A stretch of DNA of 64,000 bases from Paenibacillus sp. V4I3 (GCF_030817215.1 NZ_JAUSZA010000001.1:5368501-5432500); one strand, 5' to 3'; positions 7,618-16,910 are shown, numbered from the stretch's first letter. Numbers and translations are program-made. The notes: generated by a model from the letters alone, not told the origin.

Positions 7618-8835
7618 TCACTTATACAAATTGAACTTATGATGTAGTGCCCTAACAGATTTAATCATATCAACACCATGGACAAGCACCCAAATCGTTG
7701 TATTTGAATCGGCTGATTGAAGGATACGTATGTCCTCTACCGTTAATGCCTCAACAATATGCGCCATAATTCCTGGCACTCCGTTCATACCGCCGCCGAT
7801 CACAGAAACTTTCGCACATCCACTCACAGCCTTAGGATCATAACCTTGACCTCTGAGCAGTTTGAGAGCGCGTTCTGCTTCATGATCGAACACCGTATAA
7901 ACGACACCCGATGGATTGACATTTATAAAATCAACACTAATCTGATGCAGTGCCATCGTTTTAAATACACGAAGCTGAAGATCGAATTGACCTTCAACCG
8001 CAGCAACATGAATTTGAGTAATGTTCGTAAAATGGGCAATTCCCGTAACGAATCGATCCTTCACTTGACTAATATCCGTAGGGATACTGTCTGAAGCTGT
8101 AACCAACGTTCCTTCTTCTTTGGAAAACGTAGATCGCACACGAATCGGAATATTAGCCTGCATGGCAACTTCTACCGCGCGTGGATGTATAACCTTAGCA
8201 CCATTATGTGCCATATTGCAGATTTCAGCGAAACTTACGCGAACTAGCGGTTTAGCATCCTCAACGATCCGTGGATCCGCTGTCAATATCCCGTTCACAT
8301 CTGTGAAAATATCTACAATTTCAGCTTTAAGAGCAGCACCAAGAGCAGTAGCCGATGTATCACTACCCCCGCGACCTAATGTTGTCAGTTCGTCTTGACT
8401 TGTTTTACCTTGAAATCCGGTAACAATGACTACCCTATCTTGCTCCAACAATTCAAGGATCCGGTTGGGCTGCATAGCTATTATCTGGGCATTACCGTGA
8501 ACATCATTCGTAAGAATACCAGCTTGCCCACCTGTCAAAACCGTAGAGTTAATACCTGTTGCTTGTAATAAGCTACACAAATGTACCGCAGAAATTAACT
8601 CTCCGCAGCCCATTAGCATATCGAGTTCCCGCGCTGGCAGCCCCTCCCCGTTTTTTCGAACGAGGTCTAAGAGCGTGTCAGTCGCATAGGGTTCTCCTTT
8701 TCTTCCCATCGCGGATACAACAACAACTAATTTATAATGATTGATAAGTGCGTCTTGAATGTGTCCAATAACGTGTTCTCTGGCATTAGCGGTGGAAAGC
8801 GAAGTGCCTCCAAATTTTTGTACAAGGATTCGCAT
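7618..8835 (-). CDS. dapG: Aspartate kinase (DapG-type)
   Basis: The enzyme phosphorylates aspartate to start the aspartate family pathway. The 405-residue protein starts QKFGGTSLS (kinase loop), has GRGGSDTSA in the middle, and ends in two ACT regulatory domains from about residue 265 on. Length and the asd-dapG-dapA order match the DAP-sensitive aspartokinase I of B. subtilis rather than the lysine-sensitive lysC. ATG is preceded by GGGGGAAACTC. Feedback by meso-DAP is known for DapG and inferred here. Confidence 0.95.
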   Translation of the reverse strand: MRILVQKFGGTSLSTANAREHVIGHIQDALINHYKLVVVVSAMGRKGEPYATDTLLDLVRKNGEGLPARELDMLMGCGELISAVHLCSLLQATGINSTVLTGGQAGILTNDVHGNAQIIAMQPNRILELLEQDRVVIVTGFQGKTSQDELTTLGRGGSDTSATALGAALKAEIVDIFTDVNGILTADPRIVEDAKPLVRVSFAEICNMAHNGAKVIHPRAVEVAMQANIPIRVRSTFSKEEGTLVTASDSIPTDISQVKDRFVTGIAHFTNITQIHVAAVEGQFDLQLRVFKTMALHQISVDFINVNPSGVVYTVFDHEAERALKLLRGQGYDPKAVSGCAKVSVIGGGMNGVPGIMAHIVEALTVEDIRILQSADSNTTIWVLVHGVDMIKSVRALHHKFNLYK

Positions 8836-8886
8836 GAGTTTCCCCCATATTCACTGCATGATGATTAACGCAGTTCTACTTGCTGA

Positions 8887-9924
8887 TTATTGTTCTATAG
8901 CAATATATTCAGCAATTTGTACGGCATTCCATGCAGCGCCTTTTAGCAGGTTGTCAGAAACAATCCACATATTTAGCGCTTTCGGATTGCTCAAATCACG
9001 GCGTACACGACCAACGAAAGTTTCCAACTTACCCGCTGCATCTGTAGCTAGTGGATATTGCTGCTCAGCCGGATTGTCAACAAGAACAATACCAGGGGCA
9101 TTAGCAAGTAACGTCTTCACTTCTTCTACGTCGAAATCTTCTTTTAATTCAACATAGACAGACTCAGAGTGTCCATAAACAACCGGAATACGAACACATG
9201 TAGCTGTAACTTCAATGGACTCATCGCCCATAATTTTTTTCGTTTCAAGAATCATTTTCATTTCTTCATTCGTAAAACCGTTATCGAGGAATTTATCAAT
9301 TTGCGGAATCGCATTGAAGGCAATCTGATGTTTCACTGGCAAAGAACCAACCGGCAAAATATCCGGCTTCGCATCATTCCCTTCAAGCACTTCTTTCGAT
9401 TGCCTCAACATTTCGTTAATCGCTTTAGCACCAGCTCCAGAAACAGCTTGGTACGTTGATACAATGATACGGGAAATCCCGTAGCGATTATATAAAGGCT
9501 TAAGTGCAGCTACCATTTGGATCGTGGAACAATTCGGATTTGCAATAATGCCTTTGTGCTCGTTAATTTTCTCTACGTTTACTTCAGGTACTACTAGTGG
9601 TGTTTCAGGATCCATGCGGTATGCACTCGTATTGTCGATACAGATCGTACCCGCCTTAACCGCGTGAGGAGCTAATGCCTTCGTAACATCGCCTCCAGCA
9701 CTAAATAAAGCAATATCAACGCCTTGAAAACTTTCTGGCGTCGCTTCTTGAACAGTTACTTCTTGACCTTTGAAAGAAAGCTTTACGCCCGCTGAACGAG
9801 CGGAAGAAAGTAATTTCAATTCCTTGATGGGGAAATTCCGTTCATCCAATAGACGGATAATTTGTTCTCCTACTGCGCCTGTAGCGCCTACGACTGCAAC
9901 GTTAAAAAGTTTCTGGTTCGACAT
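8887..9924 (-). CDS. asd: Aspartate-semialdehyde dehydrogenase
   Basis: Asd reduces aspartyl phosphate to aspartate semialdehyde with NADPH. The N-terminal Rossmann motif is VAVVGATGAVG, and the catalytic cysteine is in NPNCSTIQ at about residue 127. I chose ATG 9924 (345 aa, MSNQKLFNV) over an upstream in-frame codon because GGGGAG lies 10 nt before it. It sits 36 nt after spoVFB and before dapG, so product passes directly to DapA and dipicolinate synthase substrates. No separate terminator or lysine riboswitch is visible in the gap. Confidence 0.96.
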   Translation of the reverse strand: MSNQKLFNVAVVGATGAVGEQIIRLLDERNFPIKELKLLSSARSAGVKLSFKGQEVTVQEATPESFQGVDIALFSAGGDVTKALAPHAVKAGTICIDNTSAYRMDPETPLVVPEVNVEKINEHKGIIANPNCSTIQMVAALKPLYNRYGISRIIVSTYQAVSGAGAKAINEMLRQSKEVLEGNDAKPDILPVGSLPVKHQIAFNAIPQIDKFLDNGFTNEEMKMILETKKIMGDESIEVTATCVRIPVVYGHSESVYVELKEDFDVEEVKTLLANAPGIVLVDNPAEQQYPLATDAAGKLETFVGRVRRDLSNPKALNMWIVSDNLLKGAAWNAVQIAEYIAIEQ

Positions 9925-9960
9925 GAGCTGGACTCTCCCCTTCAAGATGTTATATATGAA

Positions 9961-10554
9961 TTAGTATTGAAATCTCTCAATAATCATGGGCTGCAATTGC
10001 TTACCTTCAAGAGCAGCTTCACAGGCTTCCATAATCAAGTCCATCCGAGCTACCAACGAATTTGGTTTCGCTCCAGGTGCATCTTGACCATAGGGTACAA
10101 AATAAATGTTTTTGGTAATGAGAAGCTTAGCGATATTCATCGCGTTCAAACCCAGCCCATCATTGGTCGAAATGGCTAAAACTAGCGGCCGCAAATTTCT
10201 CATTTGCGCTTTTGCAGCCATAAGTACTGGACTCTCTGTCATCGCGTTTGCTAGCTTACTAGTCGTGTTCCCTGTGCATGGCGCAATAACCATCACATCA
10301 AGCAGCTTGGATGGACCTAGAGGCTCAGCGGCCACAATTGTAGATATAATTTCGTTACCTGTTATATCCTTTATCTGTTGCTGCCAATCAGCTGCATTGC
10401 CGAAACGTGTGTCGGTAGTCATGACTGTATTCGATACAATCGGAATGACACGAGCACCTGCATCTACAAATCTCTTAATCTGAGGCATGACTTCTTCCAA
10501 CGTACAGTGAGAACCAGTTAAAGCATATCCGACTGTTTTCCCTTGCCAATTCAT
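9961..10554 (-). CDS. spoVFB: Dipicolinate synthase subunit B
   Basis: SpoVFB (DpaB) is a flavoprotein of the Pantoate/Dfp-like fold which, with SpoVFA, oxidises dihydrodipicolinate to dipicolinic acid in the mother cell. It has 197 aa; the N-terminus GKTVGYALTGSHC and the segment VIAPCTGNTTSKLANA are typical of flavoprotein cofactor sites. It overlaps spoVFA by 4 nt, indicating coupled synthesis of the two subunits. It precedes asd, as in B. subtilis. Confidence 0.95.
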   Translation of the reverse strand: MNWQGKTVGYALTGSHCTLEEVMPQIKRFVDAGARVIPIVSNTVMTTDTRFGNAADWQQQIKDITGNEIISTIVAAEPLGPSKLLDVMVIAPCTGNTTSKLANAMTESPVLMAAKAQMRNLRPLVLAISTNDGLGLNAMNIAKLLITKNIYFVPYGQDAPGAKPNSLVARMDLIMEACEAALEGKQLQPMIIERFQY

Positions 10555-11450
10555 TCCACATCGCTCCTGTCTTTGAAGTCTTCCACGATCAGCTGACTGA
10601 GTGTGTTTGCCATGATGCGGCCAGCTGTTTTGGGGGCGACGATGCCAGGTAAACCGGGCGCTAGCATCGCTTTGATGCCTCTTTTCTCGGCAAATCGGAA
10701 GTCCGTTCCGCCAGGTTTAGAAGCCAAATCGATGATAAGCGCGCGATGTGGGATATTAGTAATAACTTGCGCTGTGACTATCATAGTCGGAATTGTGTTA
10801 AAAAGCAAGTCAATATTCCCCACTTCCGGGTACAAGTCCTTTGTATAAAAAGGCTGAAAACCCATCTCCCACGCCCTTGCAAAATGCTCCGGTTTCCTCA
10901 CGCCAACCTTCACGGTTGCCCCTAATCCCTGCAAAGTTTTGGCCATTGTAAAACCTGTACGACCAAAACCTAAAACCATACTAACTGAACCGTGGATGGT
11001 AATATCGGTATTCTGGATCGCCATCATCAGCGCTCCCTCGGCTGTCGGAATGGAGTTATAAATCGCAATATCATCACGCTCGAATAACTCCACTACCTCA
11101 ATCCCATTTGCCGCACAAAGCTTTTTTAGAAAGCTTTTGGCCATTCCTGTATACACTTTGGCATGCTTTGGCAGTGAAGACATAAGATCGTCAGTCAGTC
11201 TCATCTCTTCACTCGAGAATATAGATTCCACTTGTCCCGAATCATCCGTACCTACAGCAGGTAAAATAAGTACATCAACGGTTTGAAACAGCACGGGATC
11301 GAGTCTAGCATTTGAAACACCGCTAAATTGTCTCCCTAAATTGTCAAAGCCGATTAATGTCACCGTAGCATCAAGTTCAGTAAATTTCTGAATTACTTCA
11401 AGCTGCCGGGCGTCTCCACCCATAATAGCAACCGAAATCCCAGTGAGCAT
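10551..11450 (-). CDS. spoVFA: Dipicolinate synthase subunit A
   Basis: SpoVFA (DpaA) is the NAD(P)-binding subunit of dipicolinate synthase, needed for the calcium-dipicolinate that gives spores heat resistance. It has 299 aa from ATG 11450 with AAAGGGGTG upstream. A Rossmann segment (SMVLGFGRTGFTMAKTLQGLGA, positions about 154-175) binds the dinucleotide, followed by an adenosylhomocysteinase-like helix pattern. A sigma-K-like promoter precedes it, which fits late mother-cell expression. In B. subtilis ymxH lies directly upstream; here the upstream gene is dut, set off by a terminator. Confidence 0.95.
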   Translation of the reverse strand: MLTGISVAIMGGDARQLEVIQKFTELDATVTLIGFDNLGRQFSGVSNARLDPVLFQTVDVLILPAVGTDDSGQVESIFSSEEMRLTDDLMSSLPKHAKVYTGMAKSFLKKLCAANGIEVVELFERDDIAIYNSIPTAEGALMMAIQNTDITIHGSVSMVLGFGRTGFTMAKTLQGLGATVKVGVRKPEHFARAWEMGFQPFYTKDLYPEVGNIDLLFNTIPTMIVTAQVITNIPHRALIIDLASKPGGTDFRFAEKRGIKAMLAPGLPGIVAPKTAGRIMANTLSQLIVEDFKDRSDVE

Positions 11451-11488
11451 TCTCGCTTACACCCCTTTCTCGGTCCGTTTCGATAAGT

Positions 11489-11519
11489 TATAGTATGCGT
11501 TCGCCTAAGGATGGGTGAC
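11489..11519 (-). promoter_or_regulatory. Sigma-K-like promoter of spoVFA operon
   Basis: The minus strand has GTCACC (11514-11519), a 16-nt spacer, then CATACTATA (11489-11497). This fits the sigma-K pattern (an AC-containing -35 and CATANNNTA -10). It is 39 nt from the spoVFA start and just after the dut terminator. The B. subtilis spoVF operon is sigma-K controlled, which supports the reading. Confidence 0.75.
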
Positions 11520-11540
11520 TTTCCGTACTCAGTTCCTTGG

Positions 11541-11575
11541 AAAACAAAAAGAACCCCTTCAATTGAAAGGGGTTC
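11541..11575 (-). terminator. Intrinsic terminator after dut
   Basis: A near-perfect stem (GAACCCCTT with AAGGGGTTC) around a short AT loop is followed by a T-rich tail (TTTTTGTTTT) on the minus strand. Confidence 0.9.
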
Positions 11576-11608
11576 AGGCATTTTATGCTTACGTGTGCAG
11601 TAGATTTA

Positions 11609-12064
11609 TTACCGTCCTGTATGACCGAAACCGCCTGATCCTCGCTCCGTCTCCGTTAATTCCGAAACCTCATTGAGCTGGATCTGTGGTACAAGCTGGA
11701 ATACCATCTGTGCAATTCGCTCATTCCGCCGAATGGTGAACGGCTCCGTCCCATGATTAATCAGCAGCACTTTCACTTCCCCGCGGTAGTCGGCATCAAT
11801 CGTACCCGGTGAATTCAGTGTTGTGATGCCATGCTTGTAGGCGAGCCCGCTCCGTGGTCGGATCTGAGCTTCAAGCTCAGGTGGCATACTAAGTGCAAAG
11901 CCTGTAGAGATAAGTTGACGCTCACCCGGACCTAGAACTACCGGCTCGCTCACAGCAGCATGAAGATCGAAGCCGCTGGCAGCGGCGGACATTTTCTGAG
12001 GCAGAAGAATATCTTCCTGTCCGGATACCCGTTTAATTTGAACATCAAAGTTATAGAGAGACAA
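11609..12064 (-). CDS. dut: dUTP diphosphatase (trimeric dUTPase)
   Basis: Dut hydrolyses dUTP to dUMP and pyrophosphate, keeping uracil out of DNA and feeding thymidylate synthesis. The 151-residue protein shows the trimeric family motifs in order: ASGFDLHA (I), RPRSGLAYKHGI (II), GTIDADYRGEV (III), RIAQMVF (IV) and the C-terminal RGSGGFGHTG (V) that closes over the substrate. Start is TTG 12064 with CAGGAGGG upstream; it overlaps the mlpA end by 14 nt and so is translationally linked to the protease. A chromosomal dut here, in the place of B. subtilis ymxH, is a lineage difference. Confidence 0.96.
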   Translation of the reverse strand: MSLYNFDVQIKRVSGQEDILLPQKMSAAASGFDLHAAVSEPVVLGPGERQLISTGFALSMPPELEAQIRPRSGLAYKHGITTLNSPGTIDADYRGEVKVLLINHGTEPFTIRRNERIAQMVFQLVPQIQLNEVSELTETERGSGGFGHTGR

Positions 12065-13307
12065 GCTGATCCCTCCTGAAGCCGTTAATTACATCATCCG
12101 AATTTCCCACCATTGACAGAGAAAAAGGTGCCCCGAATAGCGTTTTCGTCAATAGACGAATGTTCTCCATCTGAACGCTTTCAATTCGCTCGATCATTTC
12201 GTCGAGACTGTAATGTTTACCAGTCATCAGCTCATTTTTTCCAAATCGGTTCATACGGCTGCTGGTACTCTCCAAACTAAGAATCAAGCTGCCTTTCAGC
12301 TGCTCCTTTCCTTTCTTTAGCTCAGAATCTGTCATTCCATTCACCGCAATATCATGCAGCAGCTCCATAGTCACTTTGAGCACTTCTTCCGTCTGCTTCG
12401 GTGCTGTGCCTGTATAAATCGTGAACATACCGCTGTCGATATGCGAGGAGTGATACGAATAAACGGAATAAGCAAGCCCGCGTTTCTCCCGAATTTCCTG
12501 GAACAATCTAGAACTCATTCCACCGCCAATGGCATTATTCAGCAGTACCATCGGATATAGATTCTCTTCTTGGAGCGATAGACCTGGAAGCGATAGACAG
12601 ATGTGGTTTTGCTCCGTTTTTTTCGCATGGAAAATCAGTTCTCCAAGGAAATCTGGTGCATCATAACTTGTTTCCACGCCCGTTTGAGCGAATTCACCGA
12701 AATGCTTCTCAATAAGCTCGCGCACACTATCATCAATATTGCCAGCAATACTAAGAACTGTATTTTCCGTATTATAGTATTGCTTCATATAGTTACGTAG
12801 ATCTTCGGATTTCATTTTCGATAAATTGTCCTGAGTTCCGAGGATCGTATACCCTAGCGGATGTGAGCCATAAGAAGCTTTGGCCAATAAATCATGAACC
12901 AAATCGTCCGGTGTATCTTCATACATAGAGATTTCTTCATAAATGACGTTCTTCTCTTTTTCTAACTCACTCTCATCAAATGCAGAATGGAAAAACATGT
13001 CCGAAAGCATATCCATGGCAAGAGGCAAATGATCATCGAGAACCTTCGCGTAATAGCATGTATACTCTTTGGAGGTGAATGCATTCACATTTCCTCCGAT
13101 TCCATCAAATATCTCCGCGATATCTTTGGCTGAATGGCGCTCTGTCCCCTTGAACAACATGTGTTCAATAAAATGCGAAATGCCGTTATTATCTTGAGAC
13201 TCATTACGCGAGCCCGTCTTCACCCAAATCCCGAACGTTACCGATCGAAACGTAGGAATTTGTTCCATGACGACTCTCAAGCCATTATGTAAGCGATATT
13301 TGATCAC
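12051..13307 (-). CDS. mlpA: M16 family zinc protease (MlpA/YmxG type)
   Basis: This is a processing-peptidase-like metalloprotease. The inverted zinc motif HFIEHMLFKGT (HxxEH) is at about residue 50, and the distal glutamate lies in the EKEKNVIYEEISMYED segment roughly 75 residues later. A second, inactive M16 half with the SRLFQEIREKRGLAYSVYS arm follows. GTG 13307 is my start (418 aa, MIKYRLHNGLRVV), with GGAGG 7 nt upstream; an in-frame TTG just before is the alternative. In B. subtilis the corresponding gene lies between ylxY and ymxH and affects expression of extracellular protease; here it lies between ylxY and dut. Confidence 0.93.
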   Translation of the reverse strand: MIKYRLHNGLRVVMEQIPTFRSVTFGIWVKTGSRNESQDNNGISHFIEHMLFKGTERHSAKDIAEIFDGIGGNVNAFTSKEYTCYYAKVLDDHLPLAMDMLSDMFFHSAFDESELEKEKNVIYEEISMYEDTPDDLVHDLLAKASYGSHPLGYTILGTQDNLSKMKSEDLRNYMKQYYNTENTVLSIAGNIDDSVRELIEKHFGEFAQTGVETSYDAPDFLGELIFHAKKTEQNHICLSLPGLSLQEENLYPMVLLNNAIGGGMSSRLFQEIREKRGLAYSVYSYHSSHIDSGMFTIYTGTAPKQTEEVLKVTMELLHDIAVNGMTDSELKKGKEQLKGSLILSLESTSSRMNRFGKNELMTGKHYSLDEMIERIESVQMENIRLLTKTLFGAPFSLSMVGNSDDVINGFRRDQLVSL

Positions 13308-13351
13308 CAAGGTTCCTCCTCGAATTGTAGCACCTAAAGTCCTTTTCCCCA

Positions 13352-13357
13352 ATTATA
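13352..13357 (-). promoter_or_regulatory. Possible -10 element upstream of mlpA
   Basis: TATAAT on the minus strand, 44 nt before the mlpA GTG; no good -35 hexamer is seen at 16-18 nt. Weak support for an own promoter. Confidence 0.35.
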
Positions 13358-13413
13358 CTTACTCAGTCTAACAAAAATGTGCCAACGACTCAACTTTCCA
13401 GCTGATTCATCGA

Positions 13414-14466
13414 TTAATTCGCGATTTGACCCGCTTCAACAACACGTCTAGAGGATAAAAGCTCAGATACGGTACCAATCGTCAATCCTTTATTTTTAAT
13501 GATACGAATCATACCTTGCAGTGCTTCCTTGGATGAGGTCGTTGGATGCATCAAGATAAGTGATCCAGGCTCGACACTTGTCGATAACCGCTGAAGGATT
13601 CGCTCAGCCCCTGGATTTTTCCAATCTAACGTATCGAAAGTCCAAAGGACCGTTTGCAGGTTGAACTCCGATGCTACTTGAATCGTTTCTTGGTTAAAAT
13701 AACCCGACGGAGGCGCAAACAGTATGTTCTTCACACCAATCTGCTGTTTCAACAAATCCTCTGTTTTAGAAATTTCCTCAACAGCTTTACTGCGAGTTAT
13801 ACTTCTCATATCCTTGTGCGAATAAGCGTGATTAGACAATTCATGCCCTTCGCTTTGGATCTTTTTGGCCATTTCTACGTTCTTCTTCAACCACGAGCCA
13901 TCCAGAAAGAAAGTCGCATGTACATTTTCCTTGCGGAGAGTGTCTAGCATACTAGATAAATACTCATTTCCCCAAGCAACATTGATCATGAAAGAAACCA
14001 TTGGCTTCTTGGGATTCCCTTTATAAATTGGATTCGGACCGAGATCGTTCAATTGAATACTAGGCTGCACTTCTTTCATTACATAATTAATTTTATTCGG
14101 CGTTAAGTGATGCTCTGCTAGCTTGAGCGTCTCCTCAATATCGACTTCCAATCCATTGTAACCGGGTATAGCTTTCCAAACGGGATCGATTTTGGCATTA
14201 ATAGGGGCAATCTTTCGTTTTTCAGCTTCTTTCATGATCGTTTCTAGTAAAATGCTATGCTTTGACTTCTTTAGTTCGGTTGAATTTAAAGTCGCAGAGG
14301 CAAAGACAGGGAGTGCTTCTTCATCCCTCCAATTGGAATCTGCTAGATACGTGTTTTGATTATTTTTCACTGCATGAATGTAAGTTCCTACGCTAGGGAT
14401 TGCATCCAATATAAGCAGAACCATAGCAAAAAAACTTCCAAGAAGAAGCCATTTTTTGTGGAGCAT
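13414..14466 (-). CDS. ylxY: YlxY-family polysaccharide deacetylase-like sporulation protein
   Basis: The protein has an N-terminal membrane anchor or signal (KKWLLLGSFFAMVLLILDA), a spacer domain, and a NodB-fold domain from about residue 165. The usual TFDD motif is replaced by MINVAWGNEY, while the HxxxH pair is present in SNHAYSHKDM and the late LILMHPT motif remains. Loss of the catalytic Asp is, as I recall, a feature of the YlxY family, so deacetylase activity is doubtful. ATG 14466 (350 aa) has GGGGGAG 8 nt upstream. Position between pnp and mlpA equals B. subtilis ylxY. Cell-surface location is inferred from the anchor. Confidence 0.88.
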   Translation of the reverse strand: MLHKKWLLLGSFFAMVLLILDAIPSVGTYIHAVKNNQNTYLADSNWRDEEALPVFASATLNSTELKKSKHSILLETIMKEAEKRKIAPINAKIDPVWKAIPGYNGLEVDIEETLKLAEHHLTPNKINYVMKEVQPSIQLNDLGPNPIYKGNPKKPMVSFMINVAWGNEYLSSMLDTLRKENVHATFFLDGSWLKKNVEMAKKIQSEGHELSNHAYSHKDMRSITRSKAVEEISKTEDLLKQQIGVKNILFAPPSGYFNQETIQVASEFNLQTVLWTFDTLDWKNPGAERILQRLSTSVEPGSLILMHPTTSSKEALQGMIRIIKNKGLTIGTVSELLSSRRVVEAGQIAN

Positions 14467-14553
14467 ACACAGATCTCCCCCTTCCATATTTCCTGATTTT
14501 ATGCAGGAAAGGACAAGAGTAGAACGAGGCATGTCCTGGTATGACGGAAAAGC

Positions 14554-14582
14554 AAAAAAGAGACAGATTGATCTGACTCTTT
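14554..14582 (-). terminator. Intrinsic terminator after pnp
   Basis: A 12-bp stem with one mismatch (AAAGAGTCAGAT / ATCTGTCTCTTT) and a two-base apex is followed by a U-rich tail on the minus strand. Confidence 0.88.
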
Positions 14583-14622
14583 ATCCAAAACTATTTAAAG
14601 GGGACTTCACAAGTCACGCGGC

Positions 14623-16725
14623 TTAGGTTTGAGCTGGGACTTGCGAAGTTAATGTCGCTTTGCGAGAAAGATTAACTCTTCCTTGTTGGTCAATCTCGGT
14701 TACTTTGACGGTGATTTGATCGCCAATGTTCACTACGTCTTCCACTTTCGCTACACGCTCTGTGGAGATTTGTGAAATATGAACCAAACCTTCTTTACCA
14801 GGCAAAATTTCTACGAATGCTCCGAATTTCTCAACGCGTTTTACGGTTCCCAGGTAAGTTTCACCCACGATAACCTCGCGTACGATGCCTTCGATAATGG
14901 AACGTGCTTTTTCGTTCATCTCTTGATTGGATGAAGCGATGAATACACGGCCATCTTGTTCGATATCAATTTTAACGCCGGTTTCTTCAATAATTTTATT
15001 GATGATTTTACCACCTGCACCAATGACATCACGGATTTTGTCCGGGTTGATGTTCATCGTAAGAATCTTAGGCGCGTATTTGGAAAGGGTCTTCTTAGGC
15101 TCAGAAATACGAGATACCATTTTACCCAAAATGTGCAGACGGCCTTCTTTGGCTTGCTGCAAAGATTGCTGTAGGATGCTGCGATCAATCCCATCGATTT
15201 TGATATCCATTTGCAGGGCTGTAATACCTTCAGCAGTTCCCGCAACTTTAAAGTCCATATCGCCAAGGTGATCTTCCATACCCTGAATATCGGATAGAAT
15301 GGAGAAATGATCTCCGTCTTTGATCAGACCCATTGCAATACCAGCAACCGGAGCTTTAATCGGAACACCAGCATCCATTAGAGCAAGTGTACTTGCACAA
15401 ATACTCGCTTGGGATGTTGAACCGTTCGATTCCAATACTTCAGATACGAGACGAATTGTGTAAGGGAATTCAACTTCATTAGGGATGATTGGCTCAAGGG
15501 CTCTCTCACCTAATGCACCATGTCCGATTTCACGACGACCTGGTGGACGAAGCGGTCTTGCTTCCCCAACGGAAAACGGAGGGAAATTGTAATGATGCAT
15601 GAAACGTTTCGTTTCTGTAAGATCCAAGCCATCCAATATTTGAACATCGCCTAAAGCACCTAATGTACAGATACTCAGAGCTTGTGTTTGTCCACGTGTG
15701 AACAAGCCTGAACCGTGAGTACGCGGTAACAGATCAATATCACAATCAATTGGACGAATTTCTTCTGGTTTACGTCCATCCGGTCTCACTTTATCATGCG
15801 TGATCAAACGACGTACTTCTTCTTTAACGATATCATAAAGCGTTTCCTTCACATCACCTAGTAAGCCAGGAGTCTCTGCATACAAGGCTGTAAAATGTTC
15901 CACGGCTTCGGCATTCACAACATCGATTGCTTCTTGTCTAGCATGCTTCTCAGGAATTTTAATCGCATCAACTAATCTAGCTTGAGCAAATTCACGAACT
16001 GCACGATTTACCTCGGCATCAACCGTATGAAGTTTGACCTCCATTTTCGGTTTACCCGCTTGTTCAACCAATTCTTCAATCAACGCAACAATCTTACGGA
16101 TTTCATCGTGTCCAAACATGATAGCCTCGAGTACAACTTCCTCTGAAACTTCATTCGCACCAGCTTCTACCATCATGATCGCATCTTTGGTGCCGGCAAC
16201 TGTCAAGTGAAGATCACTTTTCTCTGCTGTCTCACCCGTCGGGTTAATAACGAATTGCCCATCTACTCGTCCCACAATCACACCACCAACAGGCCCATTG
16301 AAAGGAACGTCAGAGATTGCTAGTGCAGCAGAAGTACCAATCATTGCTGCCATTTCTGGCGGACACTCTTGGTCTACGCTCATTACGATAGAAACGATTT
16401 GCACGTCATTACGGAAGCCTTCAGGGAAAAGTGGGCGAATCGGACGATCCGTTAAACGGCTCGCTAGGATTGCTTTCTCACTTGGACGTCCTTCACGTTT
16501 AATAAAACCACCAGGAATTTTACCTACGGAATACAATCTTTCTTCATAATTAACCGTTAACGGAAAGAAATCCAGATCTTTCGGTCCGCTTGAAGCCGTT
16601 ACTGTACTTAGCACAACCGTATCACCATAACGAACTGTTACAGCTGCATTGGCTTGTTTGGCCAGTCTACCCGTTTCAAGAATGAACGGTTTGCCGCCAA
16701 GTTCCATTTGTACCCTTTTCTCCAT
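14623..16725 (-). CDS. pnp: Polynucleotide phosphorylase
   Basis: PNPase degrades RNA 3'-5' by phosphorolysis and can also make tails; it works in RNA turnover complexes. The 700 residues hold two RNase PH-like domains separated by a helical linker, the catalytic-site segment RTHGSGLFTRGQTQ and GMEDHLGDMDFKVAGT, then a KH domain with VIGAGGKIINKI and an S1 domain (GTVKRVEKFGAFVEI) at the C-terminus. ATG 16725 has CTTAGGAGG upstream. It follows rpsO as in most bacteria. The 268-nt gap between them contains the rpsO terminator, but no clear sigma-A site, so partial readthrough is likely. Confidence 0.97.
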   Translation of the reverse strand: MEKRVQMELGGKPFILETGRLAKQANAAVTVRYGDTVVLSTVTASSGPKDLDFFPLTVNYEERLYSVGKIPGGFIKREGRPSEKAILASRLTDRPIRPLFPEGFRNDVQIVSIVMSVDQECPPEMAAMIGTSAALAISDVPFNGPVGGVIVGRVDGQFVINPTGETAEKSDLHLTVAGTKDAIMMVEAGANEVSEEVVLEAIMFGHDEIRKIVALIEELVEQAGKPKMEVKLHTVDAEVNRAVREFAQARLVDAIKIPEKHARQEAIDVVNAEAVEHFTALYAETPGLLGDVKETLYDIVKEEVRRLITHDKVRPDGRKPEEIRPIDCDIDLLPRTHGSGLFTRGQTQALSICTLGALGDVQILDGLDLTETKRFMHHYNFPPFSVGEARPLRPPGRREIGHGALGERALEPIIPNEVEFPYTIRLVSEVLESNGSTSQASICASTLALMDAGVPIKAPVAGIAMGLIKDGDHFSILSDIQGMEDHLGDMDFKVAGTAEGITALQMDIKIDGIDRSILQQSLQQAKEGRLHILGKMVSRISEPKKTLSKYAPKILTMNINPDKIRDVIGAGGKIINKIIEETGVKIDIEQDGRVFIASSNQEMNEKARSIIEGIVREVIVGETYLGTVKRVEKFGAFVEILPGKEGLVHISQISTERVAKVEDVVNIGDQITVKVTEIDQQGRVNLSRKATLTSQVPAQT

Positions 16726-16910
16726 AACATCCTCCTAAGGAATTGTTCTATTCAATTCATATGTGTTTGATAAACATGCACAGAAAGTAAGGTTCAGAAA
16801 CCTTTAATATTATGCTCCGTATGTACTCAAAAAATTGCCTAGCGCTGGAGTCATCCACTATTTCTGCGTAATGTCTAGTATTTCCTTCTTTTTCCGTTTT
16901 AAAAATACAA

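Noticed and set aside
9925..9960. Search for a lysine riboswitch (L-box) before asd/dapG/dapA
   Set aside because: The gaps are 27-51 nt, too short for an L-box, and spoVFB-asd spacing leaves no room.
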